Assembly (NCBI GenBank): GCA_964244615.1 | Contig: CAXTJP010000002.1 | Span: 24,895-88,894, forward strand | DNA length: 64,000 nucleotides | Direction of reading: 5' to 3' | Origin: BOG-908 sp964244615 | GTDB lineage: Bacteria > Pseudomonadota > Alphaproteobacteria > Acetobacterales > Acetobacteraceae | Shown: in pieces, positions 53,178 to 61,969 of the stretch | How positions within the stretch are numbered: position 1 is the first letter of the stretch | Layout of the letters: every line of letters starts with the position of its first letter | Position numbers and translations under genes: made by a program | The notes under the pieces: model-generated | Told to the model about the DNA's origin: nothing | What the model saw: the letters and a program-made list of their open reading frames with translations, nothing else | The model's database searches: none

Positions 53178-55039
53178 AGGGCTGCCTCGCTCATCTGGGC
53201 AGGGGCGGCGAGGGCGGCGCCGAAATGCTCCGCCAGCCGGGCCAGGCCCGCGCGCCAGCCGAGCGAGGCGGGCAGGGACAGGTCGCGCCGGATGGCCGCG
53301 TTGTCGGCCACGAAATAGCGCTGGTCGCCCGGGCGCCAGGCTGAGAACGTCACGTCCACCGGCTTGGCCAGCAGCGCCTCTATGTGCCCGACCAGTTGCA
53401 GCAGGCTGATCGCGTTGGCCGGGCCGCCGCCGAGATTATAGGCGCGGCCGGCCACCGCGTCGATGGATCGCCACGCGGCCATGTAGGCGCCGACGGCGTC
53501 GCCCACGTGCAGGATGTCGCGCACCTGCCGGCCATCGCCGTAGATCGTCAGGGTCTCGCCGGCGATGGCGCGCAACAGGAAGTGGGCGACCCACCCCTGG
53601 TCCTCGGTGCCCAGCTGTCGTTCGCCGTAGATGCAGCTCATGCGCAGCACGGCCGTGCGCAAGCCGAAACTGTGGGCGTAGTCCAGCACGTACTGGTCCG
53701 CGGTGCCCTTGCTGCAGCCATAGGGCGTGTGAAAGCAAAGCTTCCGTGCCTCGCTCACGCCATGCGCGCGAATGTCGGGTCGAAGCGGCAGGTAGCATTC
53801 GCCGTCGCGAACAAGGTCGATGTCGGCGAGGTCGCCATAGACCTTGTTGGTGCTGGCGAAGATCAGCGGTGCCGCGCTGTTGCGTTGCCGTAGCGCCTCC
53901 AGCAGCGCCAGGGTGCCACGCGCGTTCACGTCGAAATCCGCGAGCGGCCGCACCATGCTCGTCGTGACCGCCACCTGACCCGCCAGGTGGAACACCGCGC
54001 TGGCGCCTGCGGCCGCGTCGCCCAGGGCCGGCTCGTCGCGCAAATCGCCCAGCAGGAAGCTGATGCGTGTGGGATGACGGCGCGCCAGCCAGCGCAGGTT
54101 GCGCTCCACGCCGGGCCTTGCGAGCGCGTCGTAGATCAGGACCTGGTTGCCCTCGCTCGCCAGCCGGTCGGCCAGGTTCGCACCGATGAAACCGGCGCCG
54201 CCGGTGACCAGGACGGGACGCGCGCCGATGATCGACGGCCCGGTCCTGCCGGACATCGCCAGGATACGCTCGACTTCGGCGACCCCGCCCGTCAGCATCC
54301 TGCCGAGCAGCTTCGGCTGTCCCGCCGTGTCGTCGATGCCCTCATGCGCCGCGCGGTCGCGATGGTCGCAGGTGGGGTCGTCGGTCAGCGCGCGCCAGTA
54401 GACGCGGTCGGCATCGGTGGCCAGCGCGCCCACGAACGCGCGCGCCTGCCGCGCGGTCTCGTGCCGCCAGGTCGAACAGCCCACATCGGTCAGCCAGACG
54501 GGCAGCGACGGCTGCAGGCGCCGAACCGCAGACAGCACGCCCTCATGCGAGGACGAGACATCGGACGCATCGTCAACGTGCAGGCCGATCGCCGACGCCA
54601 TGCCGAGCGCGCCGCTGGCGCAGAACGCCGCCAGTCGCATGTCGGCGTGCAGGCTCGCCATGCCGATGACGACCGACTTGTCGAACGCGCGTACGATGGC
54701 GGCGGCGGCGGCCAGGATCGCTGCCGCGTTCTGCGGCGTCTCCGCTTGCGGGTCAGTCAGCTCGATGCTGGTGAAGCTTTGGCCGCATAGCGTCAGAAGG
54801 CGGCTCAGGCCGCGCGCGTCGCTCTGCACGCAGGGGAGCACGTCGAACTCGTCGCCGAGACTGCCGAGCAGCCAGCCGAGCCAGGCCTCGTCCTCGATGT
54901 CCACCGGTCGCAGGTGCAGGCGAAGGTGACGTATGCCGAGCGCGCGCAGTCGTATCACGGCAGCGGCGGCCGCAGGCCGTGCGCCGGGCGGAAACCATGC
55001 CGAGAACCCGAGCCGTTCTGCGTGATGCGGCTCGATCAT
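53174..55039 (-). CDS. Fusion of TIM-barrel-like domain and NAD-dependent sugar epimerase
   Basis: The 621-residue protein has two parts. Residues 1 to about 275 look like a glycoside-hydrolase-type TIM barrel (LGIRHLRLHLRPVD, FTSIELTD, VVIGMASLHADMRL, VWLTDVGCSTW). Residues 276-621 are an extended SDR: VTGGAGFIGANLADRLA, FHLAGQVAVTTSM, STNKVYGD, the active YGCSK and VLRMSCIYGE, most like CDP-paratose or UDP-sugar epimerases. No stop or shift separates the parts. It overlaps the upstream epimerase and downstream radical SAM genes by four bases each. Confidence 0.86.
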   Translation of the reverse strand: MIEPHHAERLGFSAWFPPGARPAAAAAVIRLRALGIRHLRLHLRPVDIEDEAWLGWLLGSLGDEFDVLPCVQSDARGLSRLLTLCGQSFTSIELTDPQAETPQNAAAILAAAAAIVRAFDKSVVIGMASLHADMRLAAFCASGALGMASAIGLHVDDASDVSSSHEGVLSAVRRLQPSLPVWLTDVGCSTWRHETARQARAFVGALATDADRVYWRALTDDPTCDHRDRAAHEGIDDTAGQPKLLGRMLTGGVAEVERILAMSGRTGPSIIGARPVLVTGGAGFIGANLADRLASEGNQVLIYDALARPGVERNLRWLARRHPTRISFLLGDLRDEPALGDAAAGASAVFHLAGQVAVTTSMVRPLADFDVNARGTLALLEALRQRNSAAPLIFASTNKVYGDLADIDLVRDGECYLPLRPDIRAHGVSEARKLCFHTPYGCSKGTADQYVLDYAHSFGLRTAVLRMSCIYGERQLGTEDQGWVAHFLLRAIAGETLTIYGDGRQVRDILHVGDAVGAYMAAWRSIDAVAGRAYNLGGGPANAISLLQLVGHIEALLAKPVDVTFSAWRPGDQRYFVADNAAIRRDLSLPASLGWRAGLARLAEHFGAALAAPAQMSEAAL

Positions 55040-56142
55040 GCCACCAGGCCGTGCGTCTCGAGTTCCCGCCTGGCTTCGGCCACCCGGTCGACGGCGGTCT
55101 GGCGCGAAACCCAGTCTGCCATCTCGTCGAAACTGTCCTCGAAGCTGCGTCGCGGATGAAAGCCCAGCACGCGTCGGGCCAGGGCGATGTCGGCGAAGCA
55201 GTTGCGTATGTCCCCGGTGCGCGCCTTGCCGGTGATGTCCGGCGAGAGGTCCGAGCGCCCCATTGCGGTCGCGAAGCTGGAAGCGACGTCGGCCACGCTG
55301 ACGCTCTGGCCGCTGCCGATGTTGAACACGCCGCCATCGGCGGCGGGCTCGTCCAGCGCCAGCAGAAACGCGCGCGCCACGTCCTCCACGTGCACGAAGT
55401 CGCGCCGCTGCGCGCCGTCCTCGAACACCATCGGCCGCTGGCCGTTCAGCAGCCTGGACGCGAAGATCGCCAGCACGCCGGTATAGGGGTTCGACAGCGC
55501 CTGGCCCGCGCCATAGACGTTGAACAGCCGCAGCGCCACCGCCTGCATGCCGTAGGCGGGCGCCACGTTCAGCGTCAGTCGCTCCTGGACGAACTTCGAG
55601 ATCGCGTAGACCGACGCCAGGCTCGCGGGCTTCTGCTCAGGCGTCGCGACCGGCGTCAGCACCTCGCCGGCGGGGCCGACAGGGTTCCAGTCGGTGTCGC
55701 CCGGCCGGCGCATCGCGTCATCCACGATCGTGCCGTCCGGTGCGAGGTAGCGGCCCTCGCCGTATATGCTCATGGAGGAGGCGACGACGACGCGCTGCAC
55801 GCGGTGCTTGATCAGCGCCTGCAGCAGGACCGCGGTGCCGTGGTCGTTGACGGAAACGTAGCGGTCGATCGCGTACATGCTCTGCCCGACGCCGACCTCG
55901 GCAGCCAGGTGAACCAGCTTGTCCGCGCCGTCCAGCGCACGGTCCACGATGTCGGCGTCGCGCACGTCGCCGCGGAAGAATTCCACGTGGTCCAGCACCG
56001 GGTTGCGCGGCGCGTCGGCCGGGTGGACCTGTTCGATCAGGCTGTCGAGGATGCGAACCCTGTGTCCGGCGGCCAGCAGCGCGGTTGCCACGTAGGTTCC
56101 GATGAACCCGGCACCGCCGGTGATCAGGATGGTCTCTGGCAT
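55036..56142 (-). CDS. NAD-dependent sugar-nucleotide epimerase/dehydratase
   Basis: The 368-residue extended SDR opens the operon: ITGGAGFIGTYVATALL, VHLAAEVGVGQSMY, SSMSIYGEG, the active YAISKFVQE and FVHVEDVARAF. It resembles dTDP-rhamnose/UDP-glucose 4-epimerases; the exact sugar is not clear. The ATG at 56142 is preceded by a 290-base stretch that should hold the promoter. All six following genes are coupled to it. Confidence 0.88.
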   Translation of the reverse strand: MPETILITGGAGFIGTYVATALLAAGHRVRILDSLIEQVHPADAPRNPVLDHVEFFRGDVRDADIVDRALDGADKLVHLAAEVGVGQSMYAIDRYVSVNDHGTAVLLQALIKHRVQRVVVASSMSIYGEGRYLAPDGTIVDDAMRRPGDTDWNPVGPAGEVLTPVATPEQKPASLASVYAISKFVQERLTLNVAPAYGMQAVALRLFNVYGAGQALSNPYTGVLAIFASRLLNGQRPMVFEDGAQRRDFVHVEDVARAFLLALDEPAADGGVFNIGSGQSVSVADVASSFATAMGRSDLSPDITGKARTGDIRNCFADIALARRVLGFHPRRSFEDSFDEMADWVSRQTAVDRVAEARRELETHGLVA

Positions 56143-56222
56143 GTCTGTTCCGTTCCGCCTGCGCGACTGTTCATCAAACTTACACTAACCTCACGCAAAG
56201 CGGCGGGGAAAGAAGATGTTCC

Positions 56223-56432
56223 TCACAGACCCGTGACGGTCAGCTGCGCCGCGTCGCCTTCGAATGATCGGCCGGCGACTCGATGCCGCGGCAGCGTCAG
56301 GTTCAAGGCCGGGAGCGTCACGCTGGTGATGGGTGACGTGGTTTGTGCGCCGGTTTGCGCACGGGCTGCCGGCTCCTGATCGCCCGTCCTGAACCCGGTC
56401 GACGCCTCGTAACGGTGCGTGCCCTGGCTGGG
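56223..56432 (-). other. Open in-frame continuation after the stop of the 93-residue gene
   Basis: After the TAG of the gene at 56433-56714, the same frame stays open for 69 more codons to a TGA. It has plausible composition, including ITSVTLPALNLTLPRHR and SFEGDAAQLTVTGL, but no ATG start. It could be a former 3' part of the gene or chance in high-GC DNA. The other 80 bases of this spacer precede the glycan operon. Confidence 0.25.
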
Positions 56433-56714
56433 CTAGGACTGGTTGGTGAAGACGACGGTGCCGTTCGGGATGGTCATGTTGTCGGGGGCACGCTCCAGCA
56501 CGCGGGCCTCCACCAGTTCCGGGTCGCGCCAGGCGCTGTGCGGGTTGGGCTCGCCCGGCACGGTCTGCGTCGCGTCCTGGAAGTGGCCGCTGGCCAGCGC
56601 CCGGGCCTCGGCCTCGTCAGGGCCGTTCACCCAGCACTCGCCGCGTATGCGGCTGCTGTTCCAGGCGGGATCGGCCAGCTTGGCCAGCACGGGGGACAGA
56701 TGGAAGATCGGCAT
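56433..56714 (-). CDS. Small hypothetical protein (93 aa)
   Basis: This 93-residue product starts at the ATG at 56714 behind GGAG eight bases upstream. It contains WNSSRIRGECWVNGPDEAEARALASG, reminiscent of small uncharacterised alphaproteobacterial proteins, and SAWRDPELVEARVLE near the end. No signal peptide or membrane segment. It is followed on the same strand by the glycan operon after about 290 bases. Function unknown. Confidence 0.68.
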   Translation of the reverse strand: MPIFHLSPVLAKLADPAWNSSRIRGECWVNGPDEAEARALASGHFQDATQTVPGEPNPHSAWRDPELVEARVLERAPDNMTIPNGTVVFTNQS

Positions 56715-56782
56715 CGGGTCAACTCCACGGCTTGGTCTAGGCGTCGGGCAGGCTTACGTCAGGCCACAGGGTTGGGTTCCGG

Positions 56783-57277
56783 TCAACCACGGACGGCCAG
56801 CCACAGCGCGGCCACGCCCAGGGCCGCCAGCGGCACCGCCATCTGGGCCGGACGCAAACGCACAAAGAACAGCGGCGCCTCCTGCCGGCGGGCGGCTGCC
56901 GGGTCCAGTATTGCAAGGCTGAGATAGCCCGCACCCAGCAACCCCAATTGCAACGCTGTCCAGGGGATCAGCAGCGCGCCGATCGCTAGCAGGTATAGCC
57001 AGAGCATCGTCGCGATCTGTGCCGGGCGTTCGCCGCCCGGAGTGCGGAAGCTCAGGCCACGCCGCACTCCGGCCAGGAACGCCAGGATGGCGCCGCCCCA
57101 AACCAGCAGCCAGCCAAGGACCGTGTGCGCCCGGGAGGCGGGCAGGAGCCACAGCGCGACCGAGAACAGGGCAAACGGCACCATCGCCGAGCCGCCCAGC
57201 AACAGCCCGAGCACCGGCACCTCCGAGCGCTCGGTCACCGTGAACCGATTGGCCGCGTCGCCGTCCCGTTCCGTCAT
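56783..57277 (-). CDS. DUF3429-type membrane protein
   Basis: This 164-residue protein has four to five hydrophobic segments (GLLLGGSAMVPFALFSVALWLL, VLGWLLVWGGAILAFLAG, TMLWLYLLAIGALLI and others) and the motif FLAGVRRGLSFR, the DUF3429 layout. I start at the ATG at 57277 with AAGGAG nine bases upstream. Function unknown; it is probably an inner-membrane protein. It is divergent from the SDR gene. Confidence 0.82.
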   Translation of the reverse strand: MTERDGDAANRFTVTERSEVPVLGLLLGGSAMVPFALFSVALWLLPASRAHTVLGWLLVWGGAILAFLAGVRRGLSFRTPGGERPAQIATMLWLYLLAIGALLIPWTALQLGLLGAGYLSLAILDPAAARRQEAPLFFVRLRPAQMAVPLAALGVAALWLAVRG

Positions 57278-57412
57278 GCAGCATTGCTCCTTTGGAGGCC
57301 ATCCAAGCGCACCGCACACGCCAGGTTGCTCTCACACCGCGGCGAGCCGGCCTGTCCAGCCAAACCCGGCAGTCCCGGGGCACGTTGCAGCGCCAAATCC
57401 AGGAGACCGGAC

Positions 57413-58318
57413 GTGACGACGCAGACGCTCGACCAGTACGCCATGCAGGACCCGCTGAAGCAGTATCCGCAGCCCAAATTCGACAAGCAGCCGCAATCGG
57501 CGCCCGGCCTGGCGCAGGACATGGACCCCAAGCCGGATCACGGCGAGACCAGCTACCGCGGCGCCGGCCGGCTGGCAGGCCGGCGCGCGGTGATCACCGG
57601 TGCCGATAGCGGCATCGGCCGGGCCACCGCCATCGCCTTTGCCCGCGAGGGTGCCGACATCGTGCTGAGCTACCTGCCCTCCGAGCAGAAGGACGCGGAC
57701 GAGGTTGTGGTGCTGATCGAGCAGGCGGGCCGTCGCGCCGTCGCCATGCCGGGCGACATCGGCGACGAGGCGTTCTGCCAGCAGCTGATCAGCCACGCCC
57801 AGGCGCGGCTCGGCGGCATCGACATCCTGGTCAACGTGGCCGGCAAGCAGACCGCGGTCGAGGACATCGCCGACCTGACCACCGAGCAGATCGAGGCGAC
57901 CTACCGCACCAACGTCTACGCCATGATGTGGCTGTGCCGTGCCGCCCTGCCGCTGATGCCGGCGGGTTCCACCATCATCAACACGACGTCGATCCAGGCC
58001 TACCAGCCGTCGCCCATGCTGCTCGATTACGCTGGCACCAAGGCCGCCATCGTCGCGTTCACCCATGCGCTGGCCAAGCAGGTCGCCAAGAAGGGCATAC
58101 GCGTGAACGCGGTGGCACCCGGCCCGGTCTGGACGCCGCTGCAGACTTCCGGCGGGCAGCCGCAGAGCAAGATACCCGATCTCGGGTCCAGCGTGCCGCT
58201 CGGACGGCCGGGCCAGCCGGCCGAGCTGGCGCCGATCTACGTGCTGCTCGCCAGCCAGGAATCGAGCTTCGTGACCGGCGAGATCTACGGCGTGACCGGC
58301 GGCAACCACCTGCCTTGA
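57413..58318 (+). CDS. Short-chain dehydrogenase (YghA/YhdF-like)
   Basis: The 301-residue SDR starts at GTG 57413 with AGGAG upstream. It carries a 45-residue N-terminal extension (KQYPQPKFDKQPQSAPG), then the cofactor motif TGADSGIGRATA, NVAGKQ, the catalytic serine in TTSIQAYQ and the YAGTKAA lysine, and ends TGEIYGVTGGNHLP. The extension and motifs match the glucose-dehydrogenase-like stress SDR group. Its stop overlaps the GH15 start as TTGA. Confidence 0.92.
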   Translation: MTTQTLDQYAMQDPLKQYPQPKFDKQPQSAPGLAQDMDPKPDHGETSYRGAGRLAGRRAVITGADSGIGRATAIAFAREGADIVLSYLPSEQKDADEVVVLIEQAGRRAVAMPGDIGDEAFCQQLISHAQARLGGIDILVNVAGKQTAVEDIADLTTEQIEATYRTNVYAMMWLCRAALPLMPAGSTIINTTSIQAYQPSPMLLDYAGTKAAIVAFTHALAKQVAKKGIRVNAVAPGPVWTPLQTSGGQPQSKIPDLGSSVPLGRPGQPAELAPIYVLLASQESSFVTGEIYGVTGGNHLP

Positions 58319-60123
58319 ACGACGCGACCCCGATCGGCAGCACCGTCGGCCGCCAGGACGACGTGCTGCCGCTCGACGCGTACGCGGCGCTGGGCGACGG
58401 GCGAAGCGTGGCGCTGGTTGGCGCTGACGGGTCGGTCGACTGGCTGTGTGTCCCCGGCCTGGACAGCACCCCGATCTTCGACCGTCTGCTGGCCGGCGCG
58501 CCAGGGGGCCGGTTTTCCATAACGCCGGCCGGGCCGTTCACCGTCAGCCGCGCCTATCGGCCCCACAGCAACGTGCTGGAGCAGGTGTTCAGCACGGCCG
58601 GTGGCCAGGCGCGGCTGACCGACAGCCTGAACAGCGGCATCTCCGGCCGGCTGCCCTGGACCGAACTTGGCCGCCGCGTCGAGGGCCTGTCCGGCAGCGT
58701 CGTGTTCGAGGTGGAGTTGCGGCCGGGCAGGCGCCTCGACCAGGCCAATCCCTGGCGCGAGACGGTGCCGCAGGGCTGCGTGATGCACATCGACGGCGTG
58801 GTCGCCGCCTTTCGCGCCAGCGACTCGGTCGAGCGGGTGCTGGAAGACGACGGCTGCGTCCGGGCGCGCCTGGTGACCGGGCCCGGGTCCCGCAGCGTGC
58901 TCGCCTTTCTCGCCACCGACGACGAGCCGCTTGTCCTGCCGTCGCTGGAGGCCATCGACCGGCGGATCGACCGGTCGGACCAGGCCTGGCGGGAATGGAC
59001 CGCCAACCTGACGTACACGGGCCGTTATGCCGCCCATGTTCGGCGCAGCGCGCTGGCGCTGAAGCTGTTGCTCTACTCGCCGACCGGCTCGATCGCGGCG
59101 GCGGCGACCAACGGGTTGCCGGAGCGGATCGGCGGCGACAAGAACTACGACTATCGCTTCGCCTGGGTGCGGGACGTGGCCTACACGATCAAGGCGTTCC
59201 TGCGCGTGGGCGCGATCGAGGAGGCGCGCGGCGCCTTTGCCTGGCTGATCGCGACGATCCGCCGCCACGACGGCAGCTTGCGGACGATGTACCGGCTGAA
59301 CGGCGAGCTCGCGCCCGCCGAGGAGCTGCTGGACGTGCCGGGCTATCGCGGCAGCCGCCCTGTGCGATTCGGCAACGACGCGCGCGACCAGCTTCAGCTC
59401 GGTGTGTTCGGGGATTTGATGGAGACGGCGGCGCTGTTCGTGGCGCAGGGCCACGTGCTGGACCTGCTGACCCGCCGCCTGCTGGCCGAATTGGCCGACC
59501 GGTGCGCCGACCTCTGGCGCAACCGCGATTCGGGCATCTGGGAGCTGCACGACCTGCAGCATTACACGATGTCCAAGCTCGGCTGCTGGACGGCGCTCGA
59601 CGCGGCCGGGCGGCTGGCACGCAGCGGGCAGATCGATGCGAGCCACGCCGAGCGCTGGGAGCGCGAGCGCAACCGTATCCGCGACTGGATCGACGCCGAG
59701 TGCTGGTCGGAAGCCAAGCAATCCTACACCCTGCATCCGGGCACGGAGCGGCTGGACGCGGCGATTCTGCTGGCGACCCGCTTCGGCTTCGAACGGCGGG
59801 ACCGCCTGGCGCTGACCCGGACCGCAGTGCAGCGCGAACTGGGCCGGGGGCCGCTGGTCTATCGCTACTCGGGCGCCGAGGCCGAGGAGGGCACCTTCCT
59901 CGCCTGCGCCTTCTGGCTGGTGGAGGCGTTCGCCCTGCTCGGCGAGCCGGCCGAGGCCACCCGCCAGATGGACGCGCTGCTGGCGGCGACGGGCGGCAAT
60001 CTCGGGTTGCTGAACGAGCAGATGGACCCGGACGGCTCCATGCTCGGCAATTTTCCGCAGGCGCTGAGCCACCTGGCCCTCGTCCACGCCGCGATCGCGG
60101 TGGACGAGGGCCAGGGGCGCTGA
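58315..60123 (+). CDS. Glycoside hydrolase family 15 (glucoamylase/trehalase-like)
   Basis: This 602-residue enzyme starts with TTG at 58315. The N-terminal beta domain (YAALGDGRSVALVGADGSVDWLCVP) is followed by an (alpha/alpha)6 barrel with GGDKNYDYRFAWVRDVAYT, the segment FGNDARDQLQLGVFGDLMETA and the closing NLGLLNEQMDPDGSMLGNFPQALSHLALVHAA with the catalytic acid/base region. The length and order match bacterial GH15 proteins acting on trehalose or alpha-glucans. There is no signal peptide, so it is cytoplasmic. Confidence 0.93.
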   Translation: MNDATPIGSTVGRQDDVLPLDAYAALGDGRSVALVGADGSVDWLCVPGLDSTPIFDRLLAGAPGGRFSITPAGPFTVSRAYRPHSNVLEQVFSTAGGQARLTDSLNSGISGRLPWTELGRRVEGLSGSVVFEVELRPGRRLDQANPWRETVPQGCVMHIDGVVAAFRASDSVERVLEDDGCVRARLVTGPGSRSVLAFLATDDEPLVLPSLEAIDRRIDRSDQAWREWTANLTYTGRYAAHVRRSALALKLLLYSPTGSIAAAATNGLPERIGGDKNYDYRFAWVRDVAYTIKAFLRVGAIEEARGAFAWLIATIRRHDGSLRTMYRLNGELAPAEELLDVPGYRGSRPVRFGNDARDQLQLGVFGDLMETAALFVAQGHVLDLLTRRLLAELADRCADLWRNRDSGIWELHDLQHYTMSKLGCWTALDAAGRLARSGQIDASHAERWERERNRIRDWIDAECWSEAKQSYTLHPGTERLDAAILLATRFGFERRDRLALTRTAVQRELGRGPLVYRYSGAEAEEGTFLACAFWLVEAFALLGEPAEATRQMDALLAATGGNLGLLNEQMDPDGSMLGNFPQALSHLALVHAAIAVDEGQGR

Positions 60124-60125
60124 GT

Positions 60126-60296
60126 TCAGGCCCGGCGCAGCAGCAGGACGATCAGCACGATCAGCAGGATGGTGCCGAGGCCGATGCCGCCATAGCCGTA
60201 ATGGCCGTAATCCGCCCCGCCCCAGCCGCCGAACGTGGTGCCCAGCCCGCCGCCGAACAGCAGGATGACGAGGATGATGAGAAGGATCAGGCCCAT
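60126..60296 (-). CDS. DUF3309-type small membrane protein
   Basis: This 56-residue protein has two hydrophobic stretches (MGLILLIILVILLFGGG and GTILLIVLIVLLLRRA) around a Gly/Tyr/Trp-rich loop, as in DUF3309 proteins linked to stress responses. The ATG at 60296 follows a GGAG site. It converges on GH15. The 202 bases on its other side to the DDAH-like gene show nothing I can support beyond promoter space. Confidence 0.83.
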   Translation of the reverse strand: MGLILLIILVILLFGGGLGTTFGGWGGADYGHYGYGGIGLGTILLIVLIVLLLRRA

Positions 60297-60498
60297 GGTT
60301 TGCTCCGTGATTGGCGTGTCGATGCCACACTGAAACGCCCGGCACACGCAAAGTTGCTGATCTTGCGACGGCGGCCCCCGGTGTGTCGGCACGGCCACGC
60401 CGCCCCCTGACAACGCGGCGGCGATCCTCTACACGGCACCGCATCAGCGCTCGAGCCGTCCTGTCGCGCACCCAATCTTCGACCCGTAAGCGAGACAC

Positions 60499-61353
60499 AT
60501 GCCCCATTCCCCGAGCATCATGCTGGTCGATCCCGCACATTTCGCGGTCAGCTACGTCATCAACCCGTGGATGAAGCCGGGCGCCTGGGCCGCCGACCCG
60601 GCGGGGCACGCCGCCGAGGCGCGGGCCAGTTTCGAGGCGTTGCGGGCGGCGTTGCAGGCGGCGGGCGCGGACGTTTCGGTGGTGCCAGGGGTGGCGGGGC
60701 AGCCGGACATGGTGTTCCCCGCCAACGCGGCGGTGGTGCTGGACCGTCGCGCCATCGTCGCGCGCTTCGCCTGCGCGGAGCGGCAGGGCGAGGAGCGGCC
60801 GTATCTCGAAGCGCTGCAGGGCTTTGCGGCGCAGGGCCTGCTGGACGAGGTGGCGATGTTCCCGGACGGCTGCTTCCAGGAGGGCGCGGGCGACGCGATC
60901 TGGGACCGCACCCGGCAGTTCTTCTGGGCAGGGTACGGCCAGCGCTCGATCTTCGCGGCGACCCAGGTGCTGGCCCGCTTCTTCGGCCGACGCGTGGTGC
61001 CGCTGGAGTTGGCGACGAACCGGTTCTACCACCTGGACACGTGCTTCTGCCCGCTGTCCGGCGGCGAGGTGCTGTTCTACCCGCCGGCCTTTACGCCCGA
61101 GTCGCTGGCCGCGATCCACGCGCATGTGACGCCCGAGCAGCGCCTGGAAGCCAGTGCGGAGGATGCGTCGGCGTTCTGCGTGAACGCGGTGTGTATCGAG
61201 CGGACCGTGGTGATGGCGCGTGCGCCCGACCACGTGCGCGGGCTGCTGGCCGGGCGGGGCTACACGGTGCGCGATGTCGATCTGGATCCGTTCATCCTGT
61301 CGGGCGGCGGGGCTTACTGCATGACGCTGCGGCTGGATCGGTCCAGCGTTTAG
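60499..61353 (+). CDS. Dimethylarginine dimethylaminohydrolase/amidinotransferase-family protein
   Basis: The 284-residue protein belongs to the guanidino-modifying superfamily: substrate-binding DMVFPANAAVV, FPDGCFQEGAGDAIW with an acidic residue, the catalytic histidine H178 in FYHLDTCFCPL and the nucleophile C274 in GGGAYCMTLRL. Family members hydrolyse arginine, dimethylarginine or related guanidines; the exact substrate is not clear. It converges on rbfA across repeat copy 4. Confidence 0.88.
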   Translation: MPHSPSIMLVDPAHFAVSYVINPWMKPGAWAADPAGHAAEARASFEALRAALQAAGADVSVVPGVAGQPDMVFPANAAVVLDRRAIVARFACAERQGEERPYLEALQGFAAQGLLDEVAMFPDGCFQEGAGDAIWDRTRQFFWAGYGQRSIFAATQVLARFFGRRVVPLELATNRFYHLDTCFCPLSGGEVLFYPPAFTPESLAAIHAHVTPEQRLEASAEDASAFCVNAVCIERTVVMARAPDHVRGLLAGRGYTVRDVDLDPFILSGGGAYCMTLRLDRSSV

Positions 61354-61404
61354 GCTGCGCCGATCGGCATCGGCAAGCGCCAGGCTTTCACCAGCGCAGG
61401 CCCC

Positions 61405-61490
61405 CTTAAGGCAAGGAAGGTCTTCTTTTCTGAAGAAAAGAAGCAAAAGACTTCTGGTCGTGCTGTCGCGGCGGTTGTTGCAGATACCCG
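61405..61490 (-). repeat. Dispersed palindrome, copy 4; likely terminator
   Basis: In the minus orientation the shared flank CCGCCGCGACAGCACGACCAG leads into AAGTCTTTTGCTTCTTTTC. A perfect hairpin CTTCTTTTCT-GA-AGAAAAGAAG lies at 61422-61443, the same ten-base arms as in copy 1. It sits between the convergent stops of the DDAH-like gene and rbfA. Confidence 0.7.
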
Positions 61491-61494
61491 ACCG

Positions 61495-61959
61495 TTATGT
61501 GCCCGCTTCGGGCGGGGTTTCCGCCAGGTCCTTGGCCACTTCGGGCGCACGCAGAAGCTGGTTGATGTGCATGGCGTATTCGAGCGCGGTGTCCACCTGG
61601 AACGACACGTCCGGCGCGACGCGCAGGCGCATCTCGTGGGCGACCTGGGCGCGGAAGAACGGGGCCGCCCGGCGCAGCGCCGGCAGCTTGGCTTCGATGT
61701 CGGTGCGGCCGAGCCGGGTGACAAAGGCGGTCGCGTGCTTGAGGTCGGGCGACATACGCACCTCGGTGACGGTGACCAGGATATCGGCGAGGTCCGGGTC
61801 GCGGAACTCGTTTCGGGTGAAGATGCCCGACAGCACGTGCCGCACCTCCTCGGCCACGCGCAGCTGGCGCTGCGAGGGTGCGCGCGGGGCGGATTTGCCT
61901 GCAGCCCGCCCGGGCCGGGGCGGCGGCGCGTCCCGGCCTTCCTTGCGCGAGAACTTCAA
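61495..61959 (-). CDS. rbfA: 30S ribosome-binding factor RbfA
   Basis: RbfA helps 16S rRNA maturation and cold adaptation. The 154-residue product has the N-terminal RQLRVAEEVRHVLSGIF, the central VTVTEVRMSPDLKHATAFV and the terminal FRAQVAHEMRLRVAPDVSFQVDTALE, as in alphaproteobacterial RbfA. The frame starts with TTG at 61959, with AGG eight to nine bases upstream, ten bases after infB. infB-rbfA is the usual order. Confidence 0.93.
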   Translation of the reverse strand: MKFSRKEGRDAPPPRPGRAAGKSAPRAPSQRQLRVAEEVRHVLSGIFTRNEFRDPDLADILVTVTEVRMSPDLKHATAFVTRLGRTDIEAKLPALRRAAPFFRAQVAHEMRLRVAPDVSFQVDTALEYAMHINQLLRAPEVAKDLAETPPEAGT

Positions 61960-61969
61960 GCCTGAAGCC

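Noticed and set aside
58285..61446. Minus-strand open frame of more than 1,000 codons
   Set aside because: It lies antisense to the GH15 and DDAH-like genes and has the His/Arg/Ala-rich composition of shadow frames in high-GC DNA.
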